DNA of 64,000 bases, taken from contig NZ_JAVJSQ010000023.1 of NCBI RefSeq assembly GCF_040219335.1, forward strand, positions 1-64,000. Direction: 5' to 3'. The stretch's first letter is position 1. The number at the start of each line of letters is the position of its first letter. The DNA is from Gimesia sp. GTDB lineage: Bacteria > Planctomycetota > Planctomycetia > Planctomycetales > Planctomycetaceae. A program made the translations under genes and the position numbers. The notes under the pieces are model-generated. The model saw only the letters and a list, made by a program, of their open reading frames with translations, made no database searches and had not been told where the DNA came from. This document shows, in pieces, positions 10,561-19,597 of this stretch.

Positions 10561-11136
10561 TCAGATCAGCGAGTCAATCGTCAGCATCACCAGGATCACG
10601 ACACCGATCGCCAGCTTTCCCACTACGCCCAGCAGACGTCCCACAAACGCAGCCCGGCTGATCTCCATGCGGTCCACATCCAGGTTTCCTTTCCAGGCTT
10701 CACCCAGGTAAGCGCCCAGGTAAGCACCTGCAGCGCCCCCCAGAATCGCACCCACGACCGTTCCAACCGGTGGAAACACGGGAGTCGCCACCGTCGCGCC
10801 GATCACACTTAACAGAAACGTCCCCAGTAACGCCAGGATCATCGCCCGCCGACTGGCCCCTTTTTTCGCAGCCCCCGCTGAACTGCCCAGCGCTTCAACC
10901 AGTTCTCCCAGTCCCGCAAGTAGAATCGCGATCACCAGCACCGTCAGAGAAATTCCCTTCCCACTATCCTCAGGCATGAACAGGTAAAACAACGCTGAAA
11001 GAAAGACCATGATCCAGTTGCCCGGAATCAGAAACAGAATCGAGGCCCAGGCAGCGAAGTTCGCCAGGAACAGCAGCAGCGCCATCAGGTAATAAAACGT
11101 GAAGGGCAGCCACTCGGTGAACCAATCAAAGGACAT
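10561..11136 (-). CDS. DUF456 family membrane protein
   Basis: A 191-residue integral membrane protein with about five hydrophobic segments. It carries the DUF456 pattern: IPGNWIM near residue 38, a GLGELVEALGSSAGAAKKGASRRA block, a glycine-rich GTVVGAILGGAAGAYLGAYLGE stretch, and a final membrane segment. The function of DUF456 proteins is unknown. It is convergent with the lipoprotein operon and divergent from the vWA genes. No clear ribosome site is visible at the ATG. Confidence 0.85.
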   Translation of the reverse strand: MSFDWFTEWLPFTFYYLMALLLFLANFAAWASILFLIPGNWIMVFLSALFYLFMPEDSGKGISLTVLVIAILLAGLGELVEALGSSAGAAKKGASRRAMILALLGTFLLSVIGATVATPVFPPVGTVVGAILGGAAGAYLGAYLGEAWKGNLDVDRMEISRAAFVGRLLGVVGKLAIGVVILVMLTIDSLI

Positions 11137-11563
11137 AGGTGATACCAGATCTGAGTCAGAATAGTGTGTTTAACAGCCCCGGATTCATAAAACGGGAGTC
11201 ACAGGGGGCACTCTTACAGTTCGTCAATCGGCTTAAATTATTGCAGAATGCAAAAATAAAGACGAATGCAAAGCCTGGTTTTGAGGTTAATCTGGTAGCA
11301 CGTGATGGGTACGACGTGCAGGAGAGTGTACTTATGGATACATTTCTGTGCGGTCTGGAAGGGCAATGATTGTATTTGTCTCTCTTCAGGGGTAAAATCT
11401 GACATTTGACGCACCATTGATGGACGGATTTTCTTATAATCATCAATGTTAACTGATGTCAGTTGCGGGCTGCGGTATCCGTGCAGCCTGTAGGTGACAG
11501 TGTTTTCCGTGCAGACGTACAAAGCGCGTGCTTGAATTACAGTCTCATCCCAAGGAGCAGACC
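11137..11563. other. Intergenic region upstream of the vWA pair
   Basis: About 430 bases between divergent genes. Short open frames on both strands read like chance. The region probably carries promoters for the DUF456 and vWA genes. I saw no clear promoter, operator or repeat. Confidence 0.4.
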
Positions 11564-13480
11564 GTGAGTATTGCCAATTCCACGAGAGACGTTCATGTCG
11601 AAGAAATTGTCGACGTCGAACAACGCAGCTGGCTCAATATGAAAGAAGTTCCCGCCTGGTTTATCAGTCTCGGGGTCCACCTGCTGATTCTGTTTGTCCT
11701 GGCAAGCATCACCCGCATCACGTTGCTCGATTCGGAAAATGCGATTATTTCGTCCATCGAAGAACTGGACGACAACGTTTTCAAACTCGATCCCACCATT
11801 CAGGACGTCGTCGGTTCAGCCGGCGATACCGAGATTCTGGCCCCCTCCATGGCGGCTGCTCCTGTCTCAGCCAAAGAGCAACAGGAAGCACTCAAGGATC
11901 AGTTGGAAAACGATATCGAAACTCCCGAACCGGTCTTTGATGACAACCTGACTCAGCCCGCCCAGGAAGAACTGACGGCTGCCGTGGAAGTCACCGGTGA
12001 AACCGACCGTCCGGGCGGAGTGGCAGGTGCCATCGATCGTCTGACCCTCGAAATCGCTGCCGCGGTCAAAGAGAAAAAACTGCTGGTCGTCTGGCTGTTC
12101 GACGTTTCACCTTCAGTCAGTCAGCGTCGCAATGAAATCGCCGATCGTTTTGAAAACGTCTATAAACAGCTGGGCATTCTTGAAGCCGCCGAGAATGAAG
12201 CGTCACTCAAAACCGCTGTCGCCGCCTTTGGTGCGACGACCCAGTTCGTGACCAAAGATCCGGTCAGTGATGTCAAAGAAGTCGTTTCCCAGATCCGTTC
12301 GATCAAAGAAGATACCTCCGGTGATGAAAACGTCTTCGCCGCTGTGAACCAGGTCTCCAAACGCTGGTTGTCCTACAAACGCTCCAGCCGCCGCAACATG
12401 ATGATCATCGTGGTGACCGATGAAGCGGGCACTGACGCCGTTCAGAACCTGGAAGAAACCATTCTACTCACCAAACGTAACGGCATTAAATGCTACGTCG
12501 TCGGGAACGCCTCTCCCTTTGGTCAACAGGAAGTGGTCATCCAGTTCCCTATCGAACCTGGTATTGAAGTTCCTGCCGTTCAGCAATCCGGACCGGAAAC
12601 TGTATTGCCCGAGCGTATCAAACTGCCGTTCTGGGGTCAGTCCGATTACGACATTCGTCAGATCAGCTCAGGCTACGGTCCCTACGCACTGACACGTCTC
12701 TGTGCGGAAACCAACGGGATCTACTTCATCACCGAAGACACGACTCCCAACTTTGATGCAGCCGATATGCGGGACTACCATCCCGATTACATCTCCATTC
12801 GCGATTACGAGCGAATGCTCACACAAAACATGGCTAAGCAGGCGCTCGTCCGAACAGCCGCGGCAACTCGACTTTCTGACCGTCGACTGCCGCAGCCCAC
12901 GCTGGAATTTCCTGCCAATACCGATAACGTTCTCAGGCAGGCGATTACTGAAGCCCAGAAGCCGGTCTCTCAGCTCAGCTACGGCTTGAATGAACTGCAG
13001 GTCATGCTGGAACAGGGGCTCAAAGATCGTAAGAAAATCACAGAACCCCGCTGGCGTGCCAACTACGATCTGGCCTTGGGCCGCGTCCTGGCCAACCAGG
13101 CACGTGCTCACGGATACAACACGATCCTCGCCGAAATGAAAAGCAATCCCAAGGTCTTCGAGAAAAAAGACAACAACGCCTGGAGACTGGTGGCCGCCAA
13201 AGACGCTCGTTCCAGCCCGACCGTACGCAAACTGGAAAAACAGGCCATGGAACTCCTGAACGGCGTGATTGACGAACATCCGGGAACTCCCTGGTCCTAT
13301 CTGGCCGCCAAAGAACTGGAAAAACCGCTGGGCTGGAAGTGGCAGGAAATGAAGATGAACCTCGACAGCAGCGGTAACCGGGTCCGAACACCGAACCCAC
13401 GTTTTGAAGAAGAACAGCGTAAGAAGAGAGAGGCGCTGAAGAAACGCGGTATTTCCGGAAACAAACCGCTGAAAATCTGA
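11564..13480 (+). CDS. Membrane-anchored von Willebrand A domain protein (first of pair)
   Basis: About 638 residues with one N-terminal membrane helix (about residues 40-58), so most of the protein faces the periplasm. A low-complexity acidic linker leads into a vWA domain beginning KLLVVWLFDVSPS. The metal-binding MIDAS motif DxSxS is intact at about residues 180-184, and MIIVVTDEAG carries the third MIDAS loop. The C-terminal third is helical. The frame is open from 11528, but the GTG at 11564 is preceded by AAGGAG six bases upstream and is the better start. The next gene is a paralogue with the same architecture. Such proteins usually mediate metal-dependent protein contacts; the partner is unknown. 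Confidence 0.9.
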   Translation: MSIANSTRDVHVEEIVDVEQRSWLNMKEVPAWFISLGVHLLILFVLASITRITLLDSENAIISSIEELDDNVFKLDPTIQDVVGSAGDTEILAPSMAAAPVSAKEQQEALKDQLENDIETPEPVFDDNLTQPAQEELTAAVEVTGETDRPGGVAGAIDRLTLEIAAAVKEKKLLVVWLFDVSPSVSQRRNEIADRFENVYKQLGILEAAENEASLKTAVAAFGATTQFVTKDPVSDVKEVVSQIRSIKEDTSGDENVFAAVNQVSKRWLSYKRSSRRNMMIIVVTDEAGTDAVQNLEETILLTKRNGIKCYVVGNASPFGQQEVVIQFPIEPGIEVPAVQQSGPETVLPERIKLPFWGQSDYDIRQISSGYGPYALTRLCAETNGIYFITEDTTPNFDAADMRDYHPDYISIRDYERMLTQNMAKQALVRTAAATRLSDRRLPQPTLEFPANTDNVLRQAITEAQKPVSQLSYGLNELQVMLEQGLKDRKKITEPRWRANYDLALGRVLANQARAHGYNTILAEMKSNPKVFEKKDNNAWRLVAAKDARSSPTVRKLEKQAMELLNGVIDEHPGTPWSYLAAKELEKPLGWKWQEMKMNLDSSGNRVRTPNPRFEEEQRKKREALKKRGISGNKPLKI

Positions 13481-13520
13481 TTTACCTAACTGACTATACC
13501 GACATTACTTGAGTTTTATA

Positions 13521-13555
13521 CTGAGGCTCCTGAGATTGCAGGAGCCTCAGGTTTC
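13521..13555 (+). terminator. Intrinsic terminator between the vWA genes
   Basis: CTGAGGCTCCTG (13521-13532) pairs perfectly with CAGGAGCCTCAG (13539-13550) across a 6-nt loop, followed by GTTTCT. It would give the second vWA gene its own promoter or leave it with only readthrough transcription. Confidence 0.8.
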
Positions 13556-13674
13556 TGACATATCATATCAACTGATTTTTCAAGACTCGTTTCTGCAACA
13601 TCCAACGCCGAAACAAAGCAGGCACAACACTTTGAAAGCAGTTCGCTGAGAAAGTGCCGGGGGGATTATTACTG

Positions 13675-15549
13675 ATGGCTCAAGCGCGAGACTATTCAGC
13701 CTTTTTTACGTCTTTGATCGTTCACGCTGTGATTCTGGTCGGCATGGGACTGATCCATCATCAGCTCACCGACAACCAGCCCGAGGTCGCCATCGAAACC
13801 ATCTTCGATGATGAACGCGATCAGGCGGAGTTCGAACAGGTTCTGGAAACCAATCTCGAAGTCTCTGAAAACCTGAGTGTGACCTCCGGTGGCATGGTCT
13901 CGACGAACGTCGGCGCCTCAACGTCAACCGCGGTATCCTCTCAAAAAATTGAAACCTCTGAGAGTCTCAAAGAACCGGAAATTAAAATCAATGCCGGCGA
14001 AATCACAGCGCCCGGCGATGACATCCTGGGCGAAGACCTCGGCGTCGGTGAAGTCACCGGTGAAGTCGGTGCGGTCGTCGAAGGTTATGGCACCGCCATG
14101 AGCCGCATCTCCAAAGAACTGATCCGCATCATGCGGGAAGAGAAAATTCTGGTGGTCTGGCTCTTCGATGAATCGGGAAGTATGAAAGACGACCAGAAAG
14201 AAATTTCTGAGAACTTCAATAAGATCTACAGCGAACTCGGTATCGCCGCCAAACAGGAAAAGAAAACCCGCGAACGGGACCAGACCCTGCTGACGACCAT
14301 TCTCAGCTACGGGGCCACCGTGCATGTGCATACCCCAAAACCGACCGTGGACGTCAAAGAAGTTCAGGATGCCATCGGCAAAATTCCCATTGATGAAACC
14401 GGTCTGGAAAACATGTGTCAGACGGTCGCGGCCACGATCGACAAATACAGTACCATGGCTCGTAAAACGGACCGCCGTCTCTGTATCGTCTGTGTGACCG
14501 ACGAGTCCGGCGATGACGGGGCCGCCGTCGAAGAAGTCATTACCCGGGCCAAGCGGGCCAAGTCTCCCATTTACATTCTGGGACGCGAGTCAGTCTTCGG
14601 TTATCCCTACGCCCGTCAGCGCTGGCGCGATCCGGTTTACAATCTGGATCACTGGATTCAGATTAACCGGGGACCGGAAACCGCATTCCCCGAGTCTCTG
14701 CAATACGATGGTCTGCACGGTCGCTGGGATTCCTTCTCGGCCGGATTCGGACCTTACGAGCAGGTTCGCATCGCCCGTGAAACCGGCGGCATCTTCTTCG
14801 TACTGCCCGGCAAAGAACAGCGTCTGGCCGGTGCCGGCAGTAACCAGGAGCGGCAGTTCCGCTTCCAGGATATGAAAGAGTATCAGCCGCTGTTACTCTC
14901 ACGTCGTGAATACGATGCTACCCGTTCAGCCAGCAAGTTCCGGTCTTCTATCTGGAAGGTGATCGTCACGCTCAATCCGCACCTGGATAAGCAGTTGAAT
15001 ATCAAGGAACTTTACTATCCACTGAAGAAGAAAGAATTTTACGAAACTGGCAGCAAGGAAGTTCCCAAGGCCATCCGCGCTATGGGCCTTCTGCAGAAAG
15101 CAGTCGACATTCTGGAAGACATCGAACCGCTGCGGGCTCAGGAAAAATCCTCCCGCTGGCGTGCTGCCTACGACCTGACACTGGCACAGTGTCTGGCCTA
15201 CCGCGTTCGTCTGTTCCAGTACTGCCTGGCCATGGACTCGCATGCCAAAAACATGCCTGCTCCCAAGGATCAGAAGAGTAACACCTGGAATGTGCGACGT
15301 GGTAAAAAAATGCTGCCCCCCGATCCGGTACAGGTCAAACTCACCAAGGTCAGCCCGGAAGAACTGGATAAGCAGCTGAAAAAAGCGGAAGACCAGTATA
15401 AGCTGGTGATCAAAGAACATCCCGGTACCCCCTGGGCACAACGGGCACAATACGAGCTCAATCAGGGTTTCGGCATGTATTTCGAAGAACACTTCCGTGA
15501 CCCGCGCTATGACAAAGTCGGCAAGGAAATCAAACTTCCCAAGCTGTAA
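13675..15549 (+). CDS. Membrane-anchored von Willebrand A domain protein (second of pair)
   Basis: About 624 residues, with a membrane helix near residues 10-33 and an acidic serine-rich linker. The vWA domain starts KILVVWLFDESGS, with the DxSxS MIDAS motif at about residues 165-169 and VCVTDESGDDG as a later metal loop. The C-terminal part resembles its neighbour, including a RWRAAYDLTLAQCLAYR block and an EHPGTPW segment shared with ...DEHPGTPW of the first protein. I prefer the ATG at 13675, preceded by a GGGGGGA site, over the GTG at 13654. The two genes clearly arose by tandem duplication and then diverged. Confidence 0.9.
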   Translation: MAQARDYSAFFTSLIVHAVILVGMGLIHHQLTDNQPEVAIETIFDDERDQAEFEQVLETNLEVSENLSVTSGGMVSTNVGASTSTAVSSQKIETSESLKEPEIKINAGEITAPGDDILGEDLGVGEVTGEVGAVVEGYGTAMSRISKELIRIMREEKILVVWLFDESGSMKDDQKEISENFNKIYSELGIAAKQEKKTRERDQTLLTTILSYGATVHVHTPKPTVDVKEVQDAIGKIPIDETGLENMCQTVAATIDKYSTMARKTDRRLCIVCVTDESGDDGAAVEEVITRAKRAKSPIYILGRESVFGYPYARQRWRDPVYNLDHWIQINRGPETAFPESLQYDGLHGRWDSFSAGFGPYEQVRIARETGGIFFVLPGKEQRLAGAGSNQERQFRFQDMKEYQPLLLSRREYDATRSASKFRSSIWKVIVTLNPHLDKQLNIKELYYPLKKKEFYETGSKEVPKAIRAMGLLQKAVDILEDIEPLRAQEKSSRWRAAYDLTLAQCLAYRVRLFQYCLAMDSHAKNMPAPKDQKSNTWNVRRGKKMLPPDPVQVKLTKVSPEELDKQLKKAEDQYKLVIKEHPGTPWAQRAQYELNQGFGMYFEEHFRDPRYDKVGKEIKLPKL

Positions 15550-15583
15550 GCAGGCTTGAATTACTAAAGATACTTTACACAGG

Positions 15584-15630
15584 CAGAGCACTTTTCGGAA
15601 AAATAGCCGGGAAGTGCTCTGTTTCCTTTT
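15584..15630 (+). terminator. Intrinsic terminator after the second vWA gene
   Basis: CAGAGCACTT (15584-15593) pairs with AAGTGCTCTG (15612-15621), extended inward by TTCGG/CCGGG, and is followed by TTTCCTTTT. Confidence 0.8.
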
Positions 15631-15716
15631 AACGGGTGCAACGCCTGCGTAGCATATAGAAACTGAGCAAAGAACTGTCTCCTATTTCTGATCCGCTTCC
15701 TGGAGTGATACCCACA

Positions 15717-16376
15717 ATGAACAAATACCGCTCGCAGTCTTACTTCAATGTCTTCACCGGTCTGATGGCAGCCCTGGTGATCTCCTCCGTTCTGGGCAGC
15801 ACGACTGCCTGCTCCGGTGATAACAACGCAGCTTCCTCTGATGGCTGGGTTGACCTCTTCAACGGCAAAGATCTCACCGGCTGGAAGATTGCAGAAGGGG
15901 GCCCTTTTGAAGTCAAAGATGGCGTGATCGTCGTCACCGGGAAGCGTTCGCATCTCTTCACCGAAGAAGAGTTCAAGAACTTTGAATTCAAAGCAGACGT
16001 CAAAACCACCCCGGGCAGCAACTCTGGTATCTTCTTCCACACCAAATTCCAGGAAGAAGGCTGGCCGACTCAGGGATACGAATCGCAGGTCAATGTGAGT
16101 CACAAAGACCCGGTCAAAACCGGCAGCCTCTACAACCGCGTCAAACTCTTCAAGACACCCGCCAAAGATAACGAATGGTGGACGCAGCACATTATCGTCA
16201 AAGGTCGTCACGTGATTGTCAAAATCAACGACGAAACCGTGATCGATTACACCGAACCCGAAGGGGCCACCGGATCACCCTCACTGGGAGACAAGGGAAG
16301 CTTTGCTCTCCAGGCACACGATCCCAAGAGCGTGGTTTACTACAAGAACATCAAGGTGAAGCCACTGGCTGACTGA
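15717..16376 (+). CDS. DUF1080 (3-keto-disaccharide hydrolase family) lipoprotein
   Basis: A 219-residue exported protein. The N-terminus is a signal peptide ending near STTAC, a plausible but imperfect lipobox. The rest is one DUF1080 jelly-roll domain: GWVDLFNGKDLTGWKI at the start, then NFEFKADVKTTPGSNSGIFF, and VIDYTEP near the end. DUF1080 proteins are abundant in planctomycetes and are annotated as 3-keto-disaccharide hydrolases or glucanase-like lectin folds. The ATG at 15717 follows GGAG at 15702-15705; the upstream GTG is less likely. It is flanked by two terminators, so it is probably a single-gene transcript. Confidence 0.9.
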   Translation: MNKYRSQSYFNVFTGLMAALVISSVLGSTTACSGDNNAASSDGWVDLFNGKDLTGWKIAEGGPFEVKDGVIVVTGKRSHLFTEEEFKNFEFKADVKTTPGSNSGIFFHTKFQEEGWPTQGYESQVNVSHKDPVKTGSLYNRVKLFKTPAKDNEWWTQHIIVKGRHVIVKINDETVIDYTEPEGATGSPSLGDKGSFALQAHDPKSVVYYKNIKVKPLAD

Positions 16377-16407
16377 ACCTGATCGCGTTATATTGAAAGT
16401 CTGTTAC

Positions 16408-16436
16408 CGGCCCTCGTTACATAACGAGGGCCGTTT
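16408..16436 (+). terminator. Intrinsic terminator after DUF1080 gene
   Basis: CGGCCCTCGTTA pairs with TAACGAGGGCCG around a 2-nt centre, followed by TTT. It lies 31 bases after the stop codon and 35 bases before the next start. Confidence 0.8.
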
Positions 16437-16471
16437 GCATTCGACTGACATCCGCTGCGGAGAACTGAGAC

Positions 16472-17308
16472 GTGAAACCGGGATTTAACACCAACGGTCT
16501 GGCCTTCCATCGCTGGGACGATGCCCTCCGCCTGATTGCCGAGACCGGTTATACCTCCGCCGCGATCACCGTCGATCATTACACGCTCAATCCGTTTGCT
16601 CCCGACCTCCCCCGGCAGATCGCAGCGACGCAGCAGCTGCTGCAGGAATGTCAGCTCTCCACGGTCATCGAAACCGGGGCCCGCTTCCTGCTGGATCCCC
16701 GCGTCAAACACGAGCCGACGCTCGTCAGTCCATCCCCGGAAGAGCGGGGCCGCCGCATCGACTTTCTCAAACGCTGTGTTGATCTGGCCGCAGCTCTGCA
16801 GTCCGACGCCGTCTCATTCTGGGCCGGTCAGTTGAAAGAAGACCTGCCCCGCGCTGAAGCACTCAACAGGTTAGCTGCCGGCTGTCAGGAGGTCATCGAC
16901 TACGCTGCTGACAAAGAAGTGCGTCTGGCATTCGAACCGGAGCCGGGCATGCTCATCGAGACACTCGCTGATTTCGAGGAATTGCTCACCCTGGTCGATC
17001 ATCCCTGTTTCGGACTGACCGTCGACATCGGTCATCTGCAATGCATGGGGGAGCTGCCCATCAGCGAATATCTCAAACCCTGGCGTGAGCGCATCTTTAA
17101 CATCCACATCGAAGATATGCGACAGGGCGAGCACGATCACCTCCGCTTCGGAGAAGGGGAGATCGACTTCGACGACGTATTCGCCGGCCTCAGACAGATT
17201 GACTATCAGGGAGGACTGCACGTCGAACTCAGCCGACACAGTCACATGGCCCCCGATGTCCTGCGCGAGTCTTTTGCCTTCCTCCAGCAGCATCTGCAGA
17301 CGGGTTGA
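16472..17308 (+). CDS. Sugar phosphate isomerase/epimerase-like TIM barrel
   Basis: A 278-residue cytoplasmic protein of the xylose isomerase-like (AP endonuclease 2) TIM-barrel family. Likely metal ligands appear in order: glutamate in AFEPEPG, aspartate and histidine in TVDIGH, histidine in NIHIED and glutamate in HVELSRHSH. The family isomerises or epimerises sugars and related compounds; the substrate cannot be deduced. It starts with GTG, preceded by GCGGAG. The N-terminal sequence KPGFNTNGLAFHRW is typical of the family. Confidence 0.85.
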   Translation: MKPGFNTNGLAFHRWDDALRLIAETGYTSAAITVDHYTLNPFAPDLPRQIAATQQLLQECQLSTVIETGARFLLDPRVKHEPTLVSPSPEERGRRIDFLKRCVDLAAALQSDAVSFWAGQLKEDLPRAEALNRLAAGCQEVIDYAADKEVRLAFEPEPGMLIETLADFEELLTLVDHPCFGLTVDIGHLQCMGELPISEYLKPWRERIFNIHIEDMRQGEHDHLRFGEGEIDFDDVFAGLRQIDYQGGLHVELSRHSHMAPDVLRESFAFLQQHLQTG

Positions 17309-17313
17309 CAGAT

Positions 17314-17348
17314 CGACACCCTTTTCTGTGTCGCTGCCTTTTTTTTGA
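17314..17348 (+). terminator. Possible intrinsic terminator after the TIM-barrel gene
   Basis: CGACAC (17314-17319) pairs with GTGTCG (17328-17333) and is followed a few bases later by a run of eight T. The stem is only six pairs, so this is a moderate candidate. Confidence 0.45.
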
Positions 17349-17563
17349 GGCCTTCCTGCCGCAAGTGTAACGGTTATGCCGCATAGCAGGGTTAAAACAC
17401 TCTGGTTACAGCGGACCGCCTCTGATTCTCGATATTAAAAGATAGCGGGCAGGAAATGCGCAGTTGCTGCGCCGGTGTCGGGCAGGGGACAAACCCCTGG
17501 CTCTTATTCCCGGGTTTGCGCTGCGTTGGCAGATCCAGGCACTTAATTTGATCTCAAGTCAGC

Positions 17564-19201
17564 ATGGCCTCCTCAATTACCAAAACCTTTGACTTGTTGG
17601 CGCAGAGCAGAAATTCGCATGCGATCAACGCCTTGATCCTGGCACTCGACGTCGAAGACGAGTTGATCCAGGAACAGGCTGTCTTTGCGCTGCTCCAGCA
17701 GCAGAGTGCCCGCGGTCTGGTCGAAGTCATCCGGCGGTATGCCACCCACTCGCCCTCTGTCCGCAAGCTTTTGGAAACACATACCAAAGCCCTTGATGCC
17801 GCCATCCGTCAATGTCTGCTGCACGGCAACCGGGAACTGCAGTACTGTGGCCTGGAGTTCGTCCGCGTCAACCACGATTTCAGGCAGATCCCCGCGCTGA
17901 TCGATCTGTTTGAAAACAAGCGGCTGGTCAATCATCAACCCGACCTGGCTACACAGACACTCCGCCACCTGATCGGTCTGTTGTACGAGCATTTTCTCGA
18001 TCGCTCGGTCGACTCGGCTTACTCCCGCTCCTTCCTGAAGAATGCCAAAGAGATCCGCCGCGAGATCCTCGGTTCGCTGATGAAAGCCTCTGAACATCTC
18101 TCCGAGTTCGATCGGCCGGCAGAGATTATGGAAAGCCTGCTGATCCTCGGCAATGTCGATGACGCCGCCATTCGTAAGATTCTCTGGCACTCCGATCCGG
18201 AGACGCGACGGCTGGCAGAAGAAGTCCTCCACGAGAGTAAGCATGTCGGCGTGATGCAGCTTATCTGTGATTTCACTGGCGTAAGCTATCCCAACACGAA
18301 GGCTCTGGAAGCACTTGCGAGTCGCGAAGATCCCGAGTTCATCGCGCACCTGCTCCGCTGGCTGCCCGAACATCCCTCCGAACTGCAGCAGACCAACTTC
18401 CGGCAGATTGGCAAGATTGTCTGGCTCGAAGCCGATCACCAGGACTTCACTAAAATTCCCCCGGTATTACAGACCAGCGTCATTCGGTTGATCAGTCTGC
18501 TCGACCTGGATCTGCCGAGCAAGAAACAGGCACAGCGCTGGATGCTGCAGTATGGAACCCCCGCTGCCAAGGAAGCCGCGATTTCGATCCTCCGCAATCC
18601 CGACCGCGCTGAGGTTGCCGAAATGGTTCTGGAAAATCTCGATTCCGAAGATCCGGTGCAACAGGCCTGGGCGACCTGCCAGCTTCGCGCGCAGCACGTC
18701 CCGGATGCCATGAATCTGCTGGTCGAAAAAATCGACAGCCCCATCGAAGAAGTTCGGGAAGCCGCTCGCCGCGAGCTCGCAAGTTTCGACGTCGATTTCG
18801 TACTGGAGCACTTTGAAGAATTCAGTCCCCAGGTCTGTCCCTCTGTTGGTAAACTGTTGCTCAAACTCGATCCCCGTTGTCTGATCGATTTGAGTCGGGC
18901 CATGGCACATCCGTTGAAGAAACGCCGGATTCAGGCCGCCCGCTGTGCGCAGGTCTTAAAGTTACATGGAGAAGTGGTTCCCGCATTGCAAGCACTCACT
19001 GAAGATTCGGATGAACTGGTCCGCCGCACCAGCGCCGAGATCCTGGGCACGCTCTCCACCCCCGAAGCCCGACAGGCACTGCTCCACCTGGTCGGTGATG
19101 AGAACACACGCGTCCGCGAGGTCGCCATTAAAGCGCTGCGGGTTCCGGAAAAGTCTCAAGAAGTACCCGCTGACCAATCAGCAACCGAGAAGGGAGAGTA
19201 A
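17564..19201 (+). CDS. HEAT-repeat protein
   Basis: A 545-residue, almost wholly helical protein built of HEAT-like repeats. Examples include the N-terminal helix pairs after ALILALDVEDELIQEQAVFA and the clearer C-terminal units around VEEVREAARRELASF, ELVRRTSAEILGTL and NTRVREVAIKAL. No signal peptide or enzyme motif is visible, so it is probably a cytoplasmic scaffold. The next gene starts three bases after its stop, so the two are very likely co-transcribed and translationally coupled. That neighbour is a small membrane protein, suggesting the scaffold may be recruited to the membrane (inference). Confidence 0.85.
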   Translation: MASSITKTFDLLAQSRNSHAINALILALDVEDELIQEQAVFALLQQQSARGLVEVIRRYATHSPSVRKLLETHTKALDAAIRQCLLHGNRELQYCGLEFVRVNHDFRQIPALIDLFENKRLVNHQPDLATQTLRHLIGLLYEHFLDRSVDSAYSRSFLKNAKEIRREILGSLMKASEHLSEFDRPAEIMESLLILGNVDDAAIRKILWHSDPETRRLAEEVLHESKHVGVMQLICDFTGVSYPNTKALEALASREDPEFIAHLLRWLPEHPSELQQTNFRQIGKIVWLEADHQDFTKIPPVLQTSVIRLISLLDLDLPSKKQAQRWMLQYGTPAAKEAAISILRNPDRAEVAEMVLENLDSEDPVQQAWATCQLRAQHVPDAMNLLVEKIDSPIEEVREAARRELASFDVDFVLEHFEEFSPQVCPSVGKLLLKLDPRCLIDLSRAMAHPLKKRRIQAARCAQVLKLHGEVVPALQALTEDSDELVRRTSAEILGTLSTPEARQALLHLVGDENTRVREVAIKALRVPEKSQEVPADQSATEKGE

Positions 19202-19204
19202 TCT

Positions 19205-19597
19205 ATGTCCTCTGATTTCTTTCTGACCCTCGCCGGTCACACCGATGATGTTTCGCGTGCCTTTCGCAATCGCGGAGTCCTCCAGGAAAACTGGTTACTG
19301 ATCACCGCGACGATTATCATCAGTTCCATCTGGCTCGGACTCTATCTCTGGGAAAACCTGCAGATCCAGCGGAGGGCCAGCGCCGATACTCCCCAGGGAC
19401 TGTTCTACGATTTGTGTAAAACACACCGTTTGAGTCGCACGGATATTAACTACCTGCTTAAAGCCACGGATGAACACGCACACGAACAGCCCGCGCTGGT
19501 GTTTATCGATCCCGGCATCCTGCACCTGCATGCCTCGGATGGCGGGACCGATGCCCGCTATTACGAAGAGCTTTCTAAAAAGCTGTTTCAGCGCTAA
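19205..19597 (+). CDS. Small membrane-anchored protein, unknown function
   Basis: A 130-residue protein not recognised as a named family. It has a short N-terminal part, one hydrophobic segment at about residues 35-54 (TATIIISSIWLGLYLW) and a soluble C-terminal domain of about 75 residues with FYDLCKTHRLSRTDINYL, which resembles a helical bundle. It starts three bases after the HEAT-repeat gene stop and probably works with it. Its 3' end overlaps the 3' end of the minus-strand methyltransferase gene by 23 bases. Confidence 0.8.
   Translation: MSSDFFLTLAGHTDDVSRAFRNRGVLQENWLLITATIIISSIWLGLYLWENLQIQRRASADTPQGLFYDLCKTHRLSRTDINYLLKATDEHAHEQPALVFIDPGILHLHASDGGTDARYYEELSKKLFQR

Noticed and set aside
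19575-19597. Frameshift between the small membrane protein and methyltransferase genes
   Set aside because: They are on opposite strands and merely overlap at their 3' ends.
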